This document shows positions 56,983-64,000 of a stretch of 64,000 nucleotides of DNA, piece after piece. The notes under the pieces were generated by a model, which had not been told where the DNA came from, ran no database searches, and worked only from the letters and a program-made list of their open reading frames with translations. Numbering within the stretch: the stretch's first letter is position 1; each line of letters opens with the position of its first letter. A program made the position numbers and the translations under genes. This DNA comes from Mucilaginibacter kameinonensis (GTDB lineage: Bacteria > Bacteroidota > Bacteroidia > Sphingobacteriales > Sphingobacteriaceae): assembly GCF_003675385.1 (NCBI RefSeq), contig NZ_RCWZ01000001.1:744001-808000 (forward strand), given 5' to 3'.

Positions 56983-57099
56983 ATTCCCTCCCTTGGGAGG
57001 AGGGCGGCTGATTGTGTAATGGCAGGGAGGGGTTTATACGCCATTTAGCAAATAAGCTGTCGATGAAACCCCTCCCTACACCCTCCCAGGGGAGGGAAT
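56983..57099. repeat. Dispersed GGGAGGGG palindromic element, copy 2
   Basis: Shares 29- and 42-base identical segments with copy 1 at 18049-18167. It starts 12 bases after the DUF1835 stop and ends before the convergent GHL10 gene. The left arm is more diverged (TTGGGAGGAGGGCGGC against TTGGGAGGGGTGCG in copy 1). Confidence 0.85.
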
Positions 57100-57137
57100 C
57101 GCACAAGTCTCGCCCTACAATGAAAAAGAACTTTGCT

Positions 57138-58700
57138 CTACGGCACCGTAACCGCAATAGTCGGAGATCTCTCACTCTCGTTCTTCATCCTATCCAATGC
57201 CGTGACCACATAAAAATAGGTTTTACCCTTAATAACGGTATTGTCATCATAACCCAGAGTTGGGTCATATTTGATCTTCAGGATATTTTTAGGATTGTCG
57301 ATATCTATCTTTTCACCATCGTTAAAACGGTAGATCACGTAGCCGTAAACAGGTTCTTCATCTTTAGCTAAAGTTGGCGTAAGCCACCTTACAGCCACAC
57401 TTTTACCTACTGCTTTTGCCGTAACCTGTTGCGGGGCATTGGGCGGTATCGAATCGCGCCAAAGCATTACAGGTGGCAGGGCTGGATATTGGTAATAATT
57501 ATCACGTAACGAATCAGTAAAGCCAAGCGGGTTGCTGGTAAGCGAATTAGAGCTGAAATAAACACTGCCCTGCACCCTCGGGTTATCACGAATAAGCCCT
57601 ATTTGTTGCGGTAACTGCGACGGGTTTCTGAAGGCCTGCACCTTGCGTTCGTTAATGCGGTAAGCTGCCTGACCTACGTACAGGTGCCTGCCATAGGTAT
57701 TATCACTCCACCAGCTTAACAGTTTCTGAAAATCGGCAGCGCGGTTACCTATTTGCCAGTAAAGTTGTGGATTGATATAATCTATCCAGCCCTCTTTTAC
57801 CCATTTGCGGGTATCGGCATAGTTTTCATAGTAAGATGAGCCGCCATTGGTTTCCGAACCTTCTTCGTTTTGTGCCTTATTAGCCCAGATCCCAAACGGA
57901 CTAATACCGAATTTGATATTAGGGTCATGCGCGTGAACGCTATCGGCAATCATATGTATCAGCAAATCCACGTTGTGACGGCGCCAGTCTTTAATATTAT
58001 CATAGCCTTCGCCATATTGTTTAAACGTTGCGTTGTCGTTTATTTTTTGCCCGGCAATAGGATATGGATAAAAATAATCGTCCATGTGTACGCCATCTAT
58101 ATCATAATTATCCACAACATCCAGTATCACCTGCACAATATAGTCGCGCACCTCGGGTAAGCCGGGGTTAAAGGTTTTTATTCCACCATAAGTAAAAAAC
58201 CACTCGGGTTTGATTTTAGTAATATGCTGCGGACTTAGCGCTGCAAAGTTGCCATCAAAGGTTGCCCTGTATGGGTTAAACCAGGCATGCAGCTCCATAC
58301 CGCGTTTATGCGCTTCGGTAATAGCAAACTCAAGCGGATCGTAGTTTGGGCTTGGCGCCTGACCTTGTTTGCCTGTTAAGTACTTTGACCATGGCTCGCG
58401 GCTTTTGGCGTAAAAGGCATCGGCAGCGGGTCTTACCTGTAGCATCACCGCGTTTATTCCAGTTTCCTGGTGCGAGTTTAATATGTCAATGAGTTCCTGT
58501 TTCTGCTTTTCTGACGGCGATTTGGAATTGGTTGGCCAGTCGATATTAACAACGGTAGCTATCCATACCCCCCTGAATTCGCGCTTGGGTTGCATTTTTA
58601 CGTCAACCGGGGCCGGTACAAGTTCTGCCGGCTGCGCATTAACTGATAAACAGGTAAACAGGGGTATAATAAGGAGTATGAACCGTTGGTATATATGCAT
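57138..58700 (-). CDS. Secreted GHL10-like family 10 glycosylhydrolase
   Basis: A 520-residue exported protein with a signal peptide (QRFILLIIPLFTCLSVNA). The TIM-barrel domain has REFRGVWIATVVNIDWPT, MLQVRPAADAFYAKSREPWS, MELHAWFNPYRATF, YDIDGVHMDDYFYP and WIDYINPQLYWQIGNR, diagnostic of GHL10 (formerly DUF187). A C-terminal fibronectin-like domain (about 420-520, AVRWLTPTLAKDEEPVYGYVIYRF) follows. Related proteins act on cell-wall glycans at division sites, but substrate here is unproved. It converges with DUF1835. Confidence 0.92.
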   Translation of the reverse strand: MHIYQRFILLIIPLFTCLSVNAQPAELVPAPVDVKMQPKREFRGVWIATVVNIDWPTNSKSPSEKQKQELIDILNSHQETGINAVMLQVRPAADAFYAKSREPWSKYLTGKQGQAPSPNYDPLEFAITEAHKRGMELHAWFNPYRATFDGNFAALSPQHITKIKPEWFFTYGGIKTFNPGLPEVRDYIVQVILDVVDNYDIDGVHMDDYFYPYPIAGQKINDNATFKQYGEGYDNIKDWRRHNVDLLIHMIADSVHAHDPNIKFGISPFGIWANKAQNEEGSETNGGSSYYENYADTRKWVKEGWIDYINPQLYWQIGNRAADFQKLLSWWSDNTYGRHLYVGQAAYRINERKVQAFRNPSQLPQQIGLIRDNPRVQGSVYFSSNSLTSNPLGFTDSLRDNYYQYPALPPVMLWRDSIPPNAPQQVTAKAVGKSVAVRWLTPTLAKDEEPVYGYVIYRFNDGEKIDIDNPKNILKIKYDPTLGYDDNTVIKGKTYFYVVTALDRMKNESERSPTIAVTVP

Positions 58701-59035
58701 TAAATAATATTAAGTTAGCAAGCTGCAAAGATATAAACTCATAACGTAGCAGGTTTATTATGAAGTATAAAAATTGAAGCCTTATTGTGTTTTAAACATT
58801 TTGTATTTATTTTAGCCCCACGCCTAACACAATTGATGTAATAATTTTTTTTAAATCATATTTTTATTGTTTTAACGTTCATTATGTTAACCATTAAAAA
58901 TAAACAACCTGTATATACTTGCAGGATAGTGCTTTACATCAATTAACAGTTGATATTTCGCCAAAAACAAACACTATAGCTAAGCTTTTGTTATACCACT
59001 TGCTTAACTATGCTAAAACTTAACATTTAATTGCT
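58701..59035. other. Divergent promoter gap between the GHL10 and coiled-coil genes
   Basis: A 335-base, strongly AT-rich region. TATACTTG at 58913-58920 differs from the TAnnTTTG -7 consensus at one base; it is 115 bases before the coiled-coil gene. No repeat of the types seen elsewhere and no open reading frame is recognised. Confidence 0.5.
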
Positions 59036-59953
59036 ATGGAAAACCAATCTGGGCAACAACAACCTAAGAAAAACTCAAACGTCATTTATTTTCTTATTGT
59101 AGTAGTACTTGCTTTATTGGGTACCGATGTGTACCTGTACCTGCAAAAAAACAACTCCGATAAAAAAATAGTTTATCAGCATGATGAGCAAACGAGGCTG
59201 CAAACCGAGCTTGATAGTCTTGAATCGCAGGTTGAACAGGTCACCGCAGGCAAAGCCAAAATGACCGCCGCATTAACGGCAAAAAACGACTCATTAAAGT
59301 CTACCATTAAAGTTCTGAGGGCCAAACTGGCTAAAGGTAAACTTACCGCACAGGAGCTTGCAAAAGTTCAGGAAGATGTTAAACAGCTCCGCTATTTTGT
59401 AACCAAATACACCGCAGATATCGAAGAGCTTAAAAAACAAAACACCTCACTTACCAACGAAAGGGACACCTTAAAAACAAACCTGGCAACGGTTGCTAAA
59501 AAGGTAGATACCCTGTCTAAACAAAATGAAGACCTTGGCGCTAAGGTGAAAGTTGCCCAGGCGCTTAAGCTGGCCACATCAGATGTGGTGGCCTATAAAA
59601 TACGGGGCAGCGGTAAAGAGGTGGATGTTACCCGTGCAAATCCGGCTAAAAAATTGAAAATCAATTTCACAGTCGCAAGCAATACACTGGCTACAAAAGC
59701 AATGCACGATATTTATGTGCGTGTGATTGACCCAACCGGTAACCTGATCACCGCACCAGATTCAGGTACTTTCAGTGCCGACGGCCAGGATTTGCAATAC
59801 ACTTATAAAACATCAATCGACTTTAAGGATGATGGTTCACAATACACCATTGACTGGATTAACCCAACCCTTCCATTCCAGAAAGGCACTTACACCATTA
59901 TGCTTTATGCTGATGGCGGTACCATGGGTAAAACAGGTATAACACTTAAGTAA
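59036..59953 (+). CDS. Membrane-anchored coiled-coil protein, 305 aa
   Basis: A 305-residue protein with one N-terminal membrane helix (VIYFLIVVVLALLGTDVYLYL, about 15-37), a long coiled coil (about 45-180: TRLQTELDSLESQVEQVTAG, TSLTNERDTLKTNLATVAKK and related heptads) and a C-terminal beta-rich domain (about 190-305, ending KGTYTIMLYADGG). The coil probably dimerises and projects the C-terminal domain into the periplasm. No family name or partner can be given. It is a one-gene unit with its own terminator at 59977. Confidence 0.85.
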   Translation: MENQSGQQQPKKNSNVIYFLIVVVLALLGTDVYLYLQKNNSDKKIVYQHDEQTRLQTELDSLESQVEQVTAGKAKMTAALTAKNDSLKSTIKVLRAKLAKGKLTAQELAKVQEDVKQLRYFVTKYTADIEELKKQNTSLTNERDTLKTNLATVAKKVDTLSKQNEDLGAKVKVAQALKLATSDVVAYKIRGSGKEVDVTRANPAKKLKINFTVASNTLATKAMHDIYVRVIDPTGNLITAPDSGTFSADGQDLQYTYKTSIDFKDDGSQYTIDWINPTLPFQKGTYTIMLYADGGTMGKTGITLK

Positions 59954-59976
59954 ATACGGATTTTTCCGAAAGATAT

Positions 59977-60010
59977 AAAAGCCGGGTTTGTTGCAGCAAA
60001 CCCGGCTTTT
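59977..60010 (+). terminator. Terminator of the coiled-coil gene
   Basis: GCCGGGTTTG and CAAACCCGGC form a perfect stem around TTGCAG, followed by TTTTT. Confidence 0.9.
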
Positions 60011-60146
60011 TGCATTTAATAACTTATTCCGGAATAATAAAAAGTTGCTATTTGTTGTTCAAACACATATTTGTAACTTTTCTGCCACTAAATCAAATCG
60101 CTGTTATTAAGTGTTTACTTTTGATCAGATCATAAAATAACATTCT

Positions 60147-60824
60147 ATGAAAACTACTTATTATGGCCAGTGCGCCCTTGAGATTGTAACCGGAGGAAAG
60201 AAATTGCTTTTCGATCCGTTCATAAGCCCTAACCCACTGGCAAAAGATATCGATATTCACAGCATTAAACCTGATTACATCCTGGTATCGCACGGACATG
60301 GCGACCACGTGGCCGACCTTTTGGAGATTGCTAAAAGCAGCGGCGCAAAGGTAATTTGCATTGCCGAAATTGCCGGCTGGCTTGGCACTAAAGGCATCGA
60401 AAATGTACACGGAATGAATATTGGCGGCGGCTTTAATTTCGATTTCGGTCGTGTTAAAATGGTGAATGCCGTGCATTCAAGTACTTTGCCTGATGGCTCT
60501 CCGGGCGGTAACCCTGCAGGTTTTTTAATTTATGCTGAAGGTAAAGTGATCTATTTTGCTGGTGATACAGCGCTTACTTATGACATGAAGCTGCTGGCCG
60601 ATGAAAATCTCGACTGGGCATTTTTGCCTATCGGCGATAATTATACCATGGGCGCAGATGATGCCATTAAAGCTGCGGCGTTCATTAACTGCAAAAACAT
60701 TATTGGCGTGCATTATGATTCGTTCCCGGTTATCAAAATTGATAAAGATGAAGTAGCTGAGAAGTTTATCAAAGCCGGTTTGAATTTGAAATTGCCGGCC
60801 ATTGGTGAAACTTTGGATTTGTAA
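60147..60824 (+). CDS. Metal-dependent hydrolase, UPF0173/MBL-fold
   Basis: A 225-residue metallo-beta-lactamase-fold hydrolase. It shows YYGQCALEIVTGGKKLLFDPFI, the zinc motif VSHGHGDHVADLLEIA, FAGDTALTYDMKLLA and the final GVHYDSFPVIKID. This matches the UPF0173/YtkL-type family, whose substrates are not established. It has its own upstream region and is followed by a TCATCCCGAAC palindrome. Confidence 0.88.
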   Translation: MKTTYYGQCALEIVTGGKKLLFDPFISPNPLAKDIDIHSIKPDYILVSHGHGDHVADLLEIAKSSGAKVICIAEIAGWLGTKGIENVHGMNIGGGFNFDFGRVKMVNAVHSSTLPDGSPGGNPAGFLIYAEGKVIYFAGDTALTYDMKLLADENLDWAFLPIGDNYTMGADDAIKAAAFINCKNIIGVHYDSFPVIKIDKDEVAEKFIKAGLNLKLPAIGETLDL

Positions 60825-60830
60825 AACACA

Positions 60831-60925
60831 CGTCATCCCGAACTTGTTTCGGGAACCCACGAAGCAGATTCTCATTACAGGGTGTAGACTTGTCATGTGG
60901 GATGCTGAAACAAGTTCAGCATGAC
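60831..60925. repeat. CGTCATCCCGAACTTG inverted repeat
   Basis: Left CGTCATCCCGAACTTGTTTC and right GAAACAAGTTCAGCATGACG are approximate reverse complements; additional CCCAC/GTGGG pairing extends the arms. It starts 6 bases after the MBL gene stop. Confidence 0.8.
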
Positions 60926-60938
60926 GATTATAAACAAG

Positions 60939-60968
60939 AACCGCCCCGGCATTTGCCGGGGCGGTTTT
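60939..60968. terminator. Terminator hairpin between MBL and small secreted protein genes
   Basis: AACCGCCCCGGC and GCCGGGGCGGTT form a perfect 12-bp stem around ATTT, followed by TT. It lies between the converging genes. Confidence 0.82.
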
Positions 60969-61015
60969 CGCTTGATACCAACCGGACTTAAAACTTCCGG
61001 CTTCCGACTAAAGAC

Positions 61016-61204
61016 TTATTTCCTCCTCATTTTCATGGTGTCTTTTTTCATGATGGTATCTTTTTTCATTTTTTTAGGCTTCGATTTCTTCTTGGTAGTA
61101 TCAGTTTGCATAACGCCTTTGGATGGGCGAACTAATGTGCCATGAGCGAAAACGCTGCTGAAACTGATCGCTGCTAAAGCAATCATACATAGTGCCTTTT
61201 TCAT
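61016..61204 (-). CDS. Small secreted basic protein, 62 aa
   Basis: A 62-residue exported polypeptide. The signal peptide (KKALCMIALAAISFSSVFA) is followed by a short mature part with very high Lys, Met and Thr content (DTTKKKSKPKKMKKDTIMKK followed by DTMKMRRK), repeating KKDT-like units. It has its own ATG and lies between the terminator hairpin and glgC. Such lysine-rich tails are common in small Bacteroidota proteins of unknown function. No domain is recognised. Confidence 0.6.
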   Translation of the reverse strand: MKKALCMIALAAISFSSVFAHGTLVRPSKGVMQTDTTKKKSKPKKMKKDTIMKKDTMKMRRK

Positions 61205-61277
61205 AGTTGATTATGTTTTAAATGGTTTGTACCTATTATAACAAATTAACTATGAATTGTTTTCTCTTGTTTTTTAA

Positions 61278-62540
61278 TTAAATAACTGTGCCACTTGGTA
61301 TTATAGCACGTTTCTTAACTACAACAATACCGTCTTGCACCGTGTGTGTGCCATAATCACCGTCTTCAAGCTTTTCGCCACAGTTAATGGTTACGTTATC
61401 GCCTATGTATGTGTTTTTGTCGATGATCGCGTTTTTAATGTGGCAATTATCTCCAATACCCATAATTGGCGAAGCACTCTCTTTCGATTCGGCAATTTGC
61501 TCCAGTGTTTGATAGTTGTCGCTACCCATCACATAGCAGTTTTCAATAATGGTATTAACACCAATACGGGTACGGATACCTATTATCGAATGTGTGATCT
61601 GCTTGGCGTTGATGATACAACCATCTGCAACGATAGACTTTTCCATCAGCGTACCAGATATTTTTGACGGTGGCAGCATGCGCGCACGGGTATATATCGG
61701 GTTTTTATCAAACAGGTTAAACTTAGGGATATTATCGGTTAAGCCCAGGTTTGCTTCAAAGAATGAAGGAATAGTACCGATATCTGTCCAGTAACCCTCG
61801 TATTGGTAGCTGGCTACGCGGTGGCCTTCAATTGATTGCGGGATAATTTCTTTACCAAAATCGGTACGTTCGTTGCCCTCAAGCAAATCATACAACAATT
61901 TGCGGTTAAAGATGTAGATACCCATAGATGCCAGGTATACACGGCCTTCGGCCTGCATTTCCGGACTAACTTCTGATGCCCAGCTTTCGAAATTGCTTTT
62001 TGGCTTTTCGATGAACGAGGTGATCATGTTGTTTTCGTCTGTTTTCAGGATACCAAAGCCCGGAACATCAGCTGCATCAACCGGGATGGTAGCAATTGAA
62101 ATTTCGGCGTTGGTTTCGATATGATGGTTGATCATATCTTCAAAATCCATCTGATATAGCTGATCGCCAGAAAGGATCAGAACATACTCAAACTCATGTA
62201 CTGCCAAATGGTGTAAGCTTTGCCTAACCGCATCTGCCGTGCCCTGGAACCAGGCTACACTTGATGGCGTTTGTTCCGCCGCAAGGATATCAACAAACGC
62301 ATCACTAAAGCTACTGAAGTGATAAGTGTTTTTGATATGCTTGTTTAACGATGCCGAGTTAAACTGCGTTAACACATAAATACGCGTAATGCCCGAGTGC
62401 AGACAGTTTGAAATGGGAATATCCACCAAACGATATTTACCCGCAATTGGTACTGCCGGTTTCGACCGCGTTGCGGTTAGCGGTGATAAGCGGCTGCCCT
62501 GGCCGCCACCGAGCACAATGGAAATTACTTTGGATGTCAT
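61278..62540 (-). CDS. glgC: Glucose-1-phosphate adenylyltransferase
   Basis: A 420-residue enzyme that makes ADP-glucose for glycogen. The nucleotide motif is GGGQGSRLSPLTATRSKPAV, followed by YRLVDIPISNCLHSGI, GTADAVRQSLHHL, FGILKTDENNMITSFIEKP and a left-handed beta-helix C-terminal (about 310-420: SIVADGCIINAKQITHSI). It overlaps glgA by 4 bases (ATGA), so translation is coupled. Confidence 0.96.
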   Translation of the reverse strand: MTSKVISIVLGGGQGSRLSPLTATRSKPAVPIAGKYRLVDIPISNCLHSGITRIYVLTQFNSASLNKHIKNTYHFSSFSDAFVDILAAEQTPSSVAWFQGTADAVRQSLHHLAVHEFEYVLILSGDQLYQMDFEDMINHHIETNAEISIATIPVDAADVPGFGILKTDENNMITSFIEKPKSNFESWASEVSPEMQAEGRVYLASMGIYIFNRKLLYDLLEGNERTDFGKEIIPQSIEGHRVASYQYEGYWTDIGTIPSFFEANLGLTDNIPKFNLFDKNPIYTRARMLPPSKISGTLMEKSIVADGCIINAKQITHSIIGIRTRIGVNTIIENCYVMGSDNYQTLEQIAESKESASPIMGIGDNCHIKNAIIDKNTYIGDNVTINCGEKLEDGDYGTHTVQDGIVVVKKRAIIPSGTVI

Positions 62541-63961
62541 ATAGTGAGTTTTAAGCTTTCGTATAGTTCAATGTATTGTTGTGTTGAGCGTGTCCACGAA
62601 AAATCAAGCGCCATCATTTGTTTGCGCAGCAGCTGCATTTTCGTAGTGTCCTGATAAAGTTGTTTGGCCCTGAACACCGAGTGGCATATATCCTGAACAC
62701 TGGCTTGTACAAAGCGGATACCATATCCGCCCTCGTCGCCAAAGTCAATAACAGAATCATTGAGGCCTCCTGTTGTGCGTACAATAGGCATAGTGCCGTA
62801 ACGCAGCGCATATAATTGGTTAAGACCACATGGCTCTACGCGTGATGGCATCAGCAGGAAATCGGCCCCGGCATATATCAGGTGAGCCAACGATTCATCA
62901 TAGCCGATAAATACATTGCAATGTTCCGGGTATTTATTTTTTAGTTGAAGTAGCGCCAGTTCGTTTTCCTTGTCGCCGGCCCCTAATATCACAAAGTTTA
63001 TTTCGCCCTCGTTCTCCAGCAGGCTGCGCTCAATTGCGGCAGGCAGCAAATCGGCACCTTTTTCAACAACTAAACGCCCGATAAAGGTGAATAATGGTTT
63101 TTCAGGATCAAGTTCAAAGCGCTTGCAAATGGCCTCTTTATTAGCCCTTTTACCTTTAGCCAATGTTTTAGCCGAAAATTTAGTTGGGATCATCGGGTCG
63201 GTTTGAGGGTTCCAAACCTCGGTGTCGATGCCGTTCATGATACCGGATCCCTTTGCCCGTTCAATATAAAACAAGTATTCTAACCCGTTTGAGTTATAAG
63301 TAAGTTCCTGCAGGTAAGTTGGCGATACCGTAGTATAGCGCCAGCTGCATTTAACAGCGGCAGCAAGCGGATTAATACCACCTGCCCAGTCAAGCAATCC
63401 TGTTTTGGTAAGATCGATTTCGGGGAGTAATGAAAGTCTGTCCCAGCCGAAAGCACCGTGATACTGGCCATTATGTATAGTAAATACAGTTGGCGTATGA
63501 GCCAAACGTGTATAAAGTTTTGAATGATAAAGCAGGAAAGGTATCAGCCCGGTATGATGATCATGGCAGTGGATCAAATCGGGCGTTTGCTGCGAATAGC
63601 TGATCCAATCTAAAAATGCCAGTTGAAAGGCAATGAACTGTTCGCGTTCATCGGGGTAGCTGTATACATTTTCTCTATCAAGTAAACCTGGGATCTTCAC
63701 TAAATAAAGTTCAAAACCAAGCTTATTTGTTTTTTCTTTCAGGATCTCGAAGAAAAGACGGCGGTTGCCAAGTAAGGTTGCCGCGGCAAAAACAATTTCA
63801 AAATCGTTTTCCTGGGTAAACTTACGGTCGTAAAAAGGCAAAACAACAGCAGCCTGCAAACCTGCAAGGTTCTGGTACTTAGGCAATGCGCCAACAACAT
63901 CTGCCAACCCGCCAACTTTGGCAACGGGATAGCATTCAGCACTCAAATGGTATATTTTCAT
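62537..63961 (-). CDS. glgA: Glycogen synthase (ADP-glucose dependent)
   Basis: A 474-residue GT5-family glycogen synthase. N-terminal KIYHLSAECYPVAKVGGLADVVGALPKY has the KxGGL ADP-glucose motif, followed by FTIHNGQYHGAFGW and the C-terminal YAGADFLLMPSRVEPCGLNQLYALRYGTMPIVRTTGGLNDSV, with the catalytic Glu. It is the first gene of a glgA-glgC pair; further glycogen genes (branching enzyme, phosphorylase) are outside the window. Confidence 0.96.
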   Translation of the reverse strand: MKIYHLSAECYPVAKVGGLADVVGALPKYQNLAGLQAAVVLPFYDRKFTQENDFEIVFAAATLLGNRRLFFEILKEKTNKLGFELYLVKIPGLLDRENVYSYPDEREQFIAFQLAFLDWISYSQQTPDLIHCHDHHTGLIPFLLYHSKLYTRLAHTPTVFTIHNGQYHGAFGWDRLSLLPEIDLTKTGLLDWAGGINPLAAAVKCSWRYTTVSPTYLQELTYNSNGLEYLFYIERAKGSGIMNGIDTEVWNPQTDPMIPTKFSAKTLAKGKRANKEAICKRFELDPEKPLFTFIGRLVVEKGADLLPAAIERSLLENEGEINFVILGAGDKENELALLQLKNKYPEHCNVFIGYDESLAHLIYAGADFLLMPSRVEPCGLNQLYALRYGTMPIVRTTGGLNDSVIDFGDEGGYGIRFVQASVQDICHSVFRAKQLYQDTTKMQLLRKQMMALDFSWTRSTQQYIELYESLKLTI

Positions 63962-64000
63962 TCAGGTTTTATTGGCTCAATTTAAGCAAAGATTACCAAA

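Overview
The window is chromosomal DNA of a member of the Bacteroidota, most likely family Sphingobacteriaceae and closest in style to Mucilaginibacter or Pedobacter. Evidence: a GldD gliding lipoprotein, TPR/histidine-kinase/receiver/AraC one-protein signalling, an IPExxxVDY-family protein, DUF1835, a GHL10-type glycosidase, promoter-like TAnnTTTG -7 elements, few Shine-Dalgarno sequences and moderate GC. I see no phage, conjugative element, CRISPR array, rRNA operon or intact insertion sequence. The species call is inference.

Layout. 1-12 kb is the most accessory part. It starts with a truncated phytanoyl-CoA dioxygenase end, then a secreted clan-A glycosidase with an AraC regulator. After these come three separate Crp/Fnr regulator genes, each followed in the same orientation by a small-molecule enzyme gene (DJ-1/PfpI plus a monooxygenase; an alpha/beta hydrolase; another alpha/beta hydrolase), with a CRP/FNR-like palindrome in each gap. 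An O-methyltransferase and a histidine kinase broken by a frameshift close this part. 12-25 kb holds an ABC-F ATPase, tRNA-Arg(CCT), metG, an LD-carboxypeptidase, a ligase-associated exonuclease/ATP-dependent ligase pair, a MaoC protein, nadD, gmk and yicC. 25-34.5 kb holds acpP-fabF-rnc, an IPExxxVDY protein with pyk, a zinc-ribbon protein, a large hybrid sensor, and aroE-gldD. 34.5-47.4 kb is mainly a minus-strand housekeeping block: DUF177-rpmF-plsX-fabH-accB-accC-tatC-rpiB, an M28 peptidase and a LutB-like protein, bordered by an S8 protease. 47.4-64 kb has an aldehyde dehydrogenase, a TPR protein with phosphosulfolactate synthase, a B12-dependent ribonucleotide reductase, DUF1835, a GHL10 glycosidase, a membrane-anchored coiled-coil protein, an MBL-fold hydrolase and the glycogen genes glgA-glgC.

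Functionally the core is fatty-acid and phospholipid initiation (acc, plsX, fabH, fabF, acpP), RNA and DNA maintenance (rnc, yicC, metG, ligase pair, nrdJ), central carbon (pyk, rpiB, glgA/glgC) and protein export (tatC, gldD).

The most unexpected signal is outside the genes. Many intergenic gaps are filled with imperfect inverted repeats. One class consists of short iterated words that begin at or within a few bases of a stop codon and differ in wording from gene to gene. Other classes are GC-rich or TCATTGCGAGG-type palindromes, two of which have been captured into the 3' ends of coding sequences (gmk and the ligase-associated exonuclease). No wholly new enzyme system is evident. The best candidates for new biology are the three regulator-palindrome-target modules, the stop-codon-anchored word repeats, and a helically phased repeat array beside the hybrid sensor.
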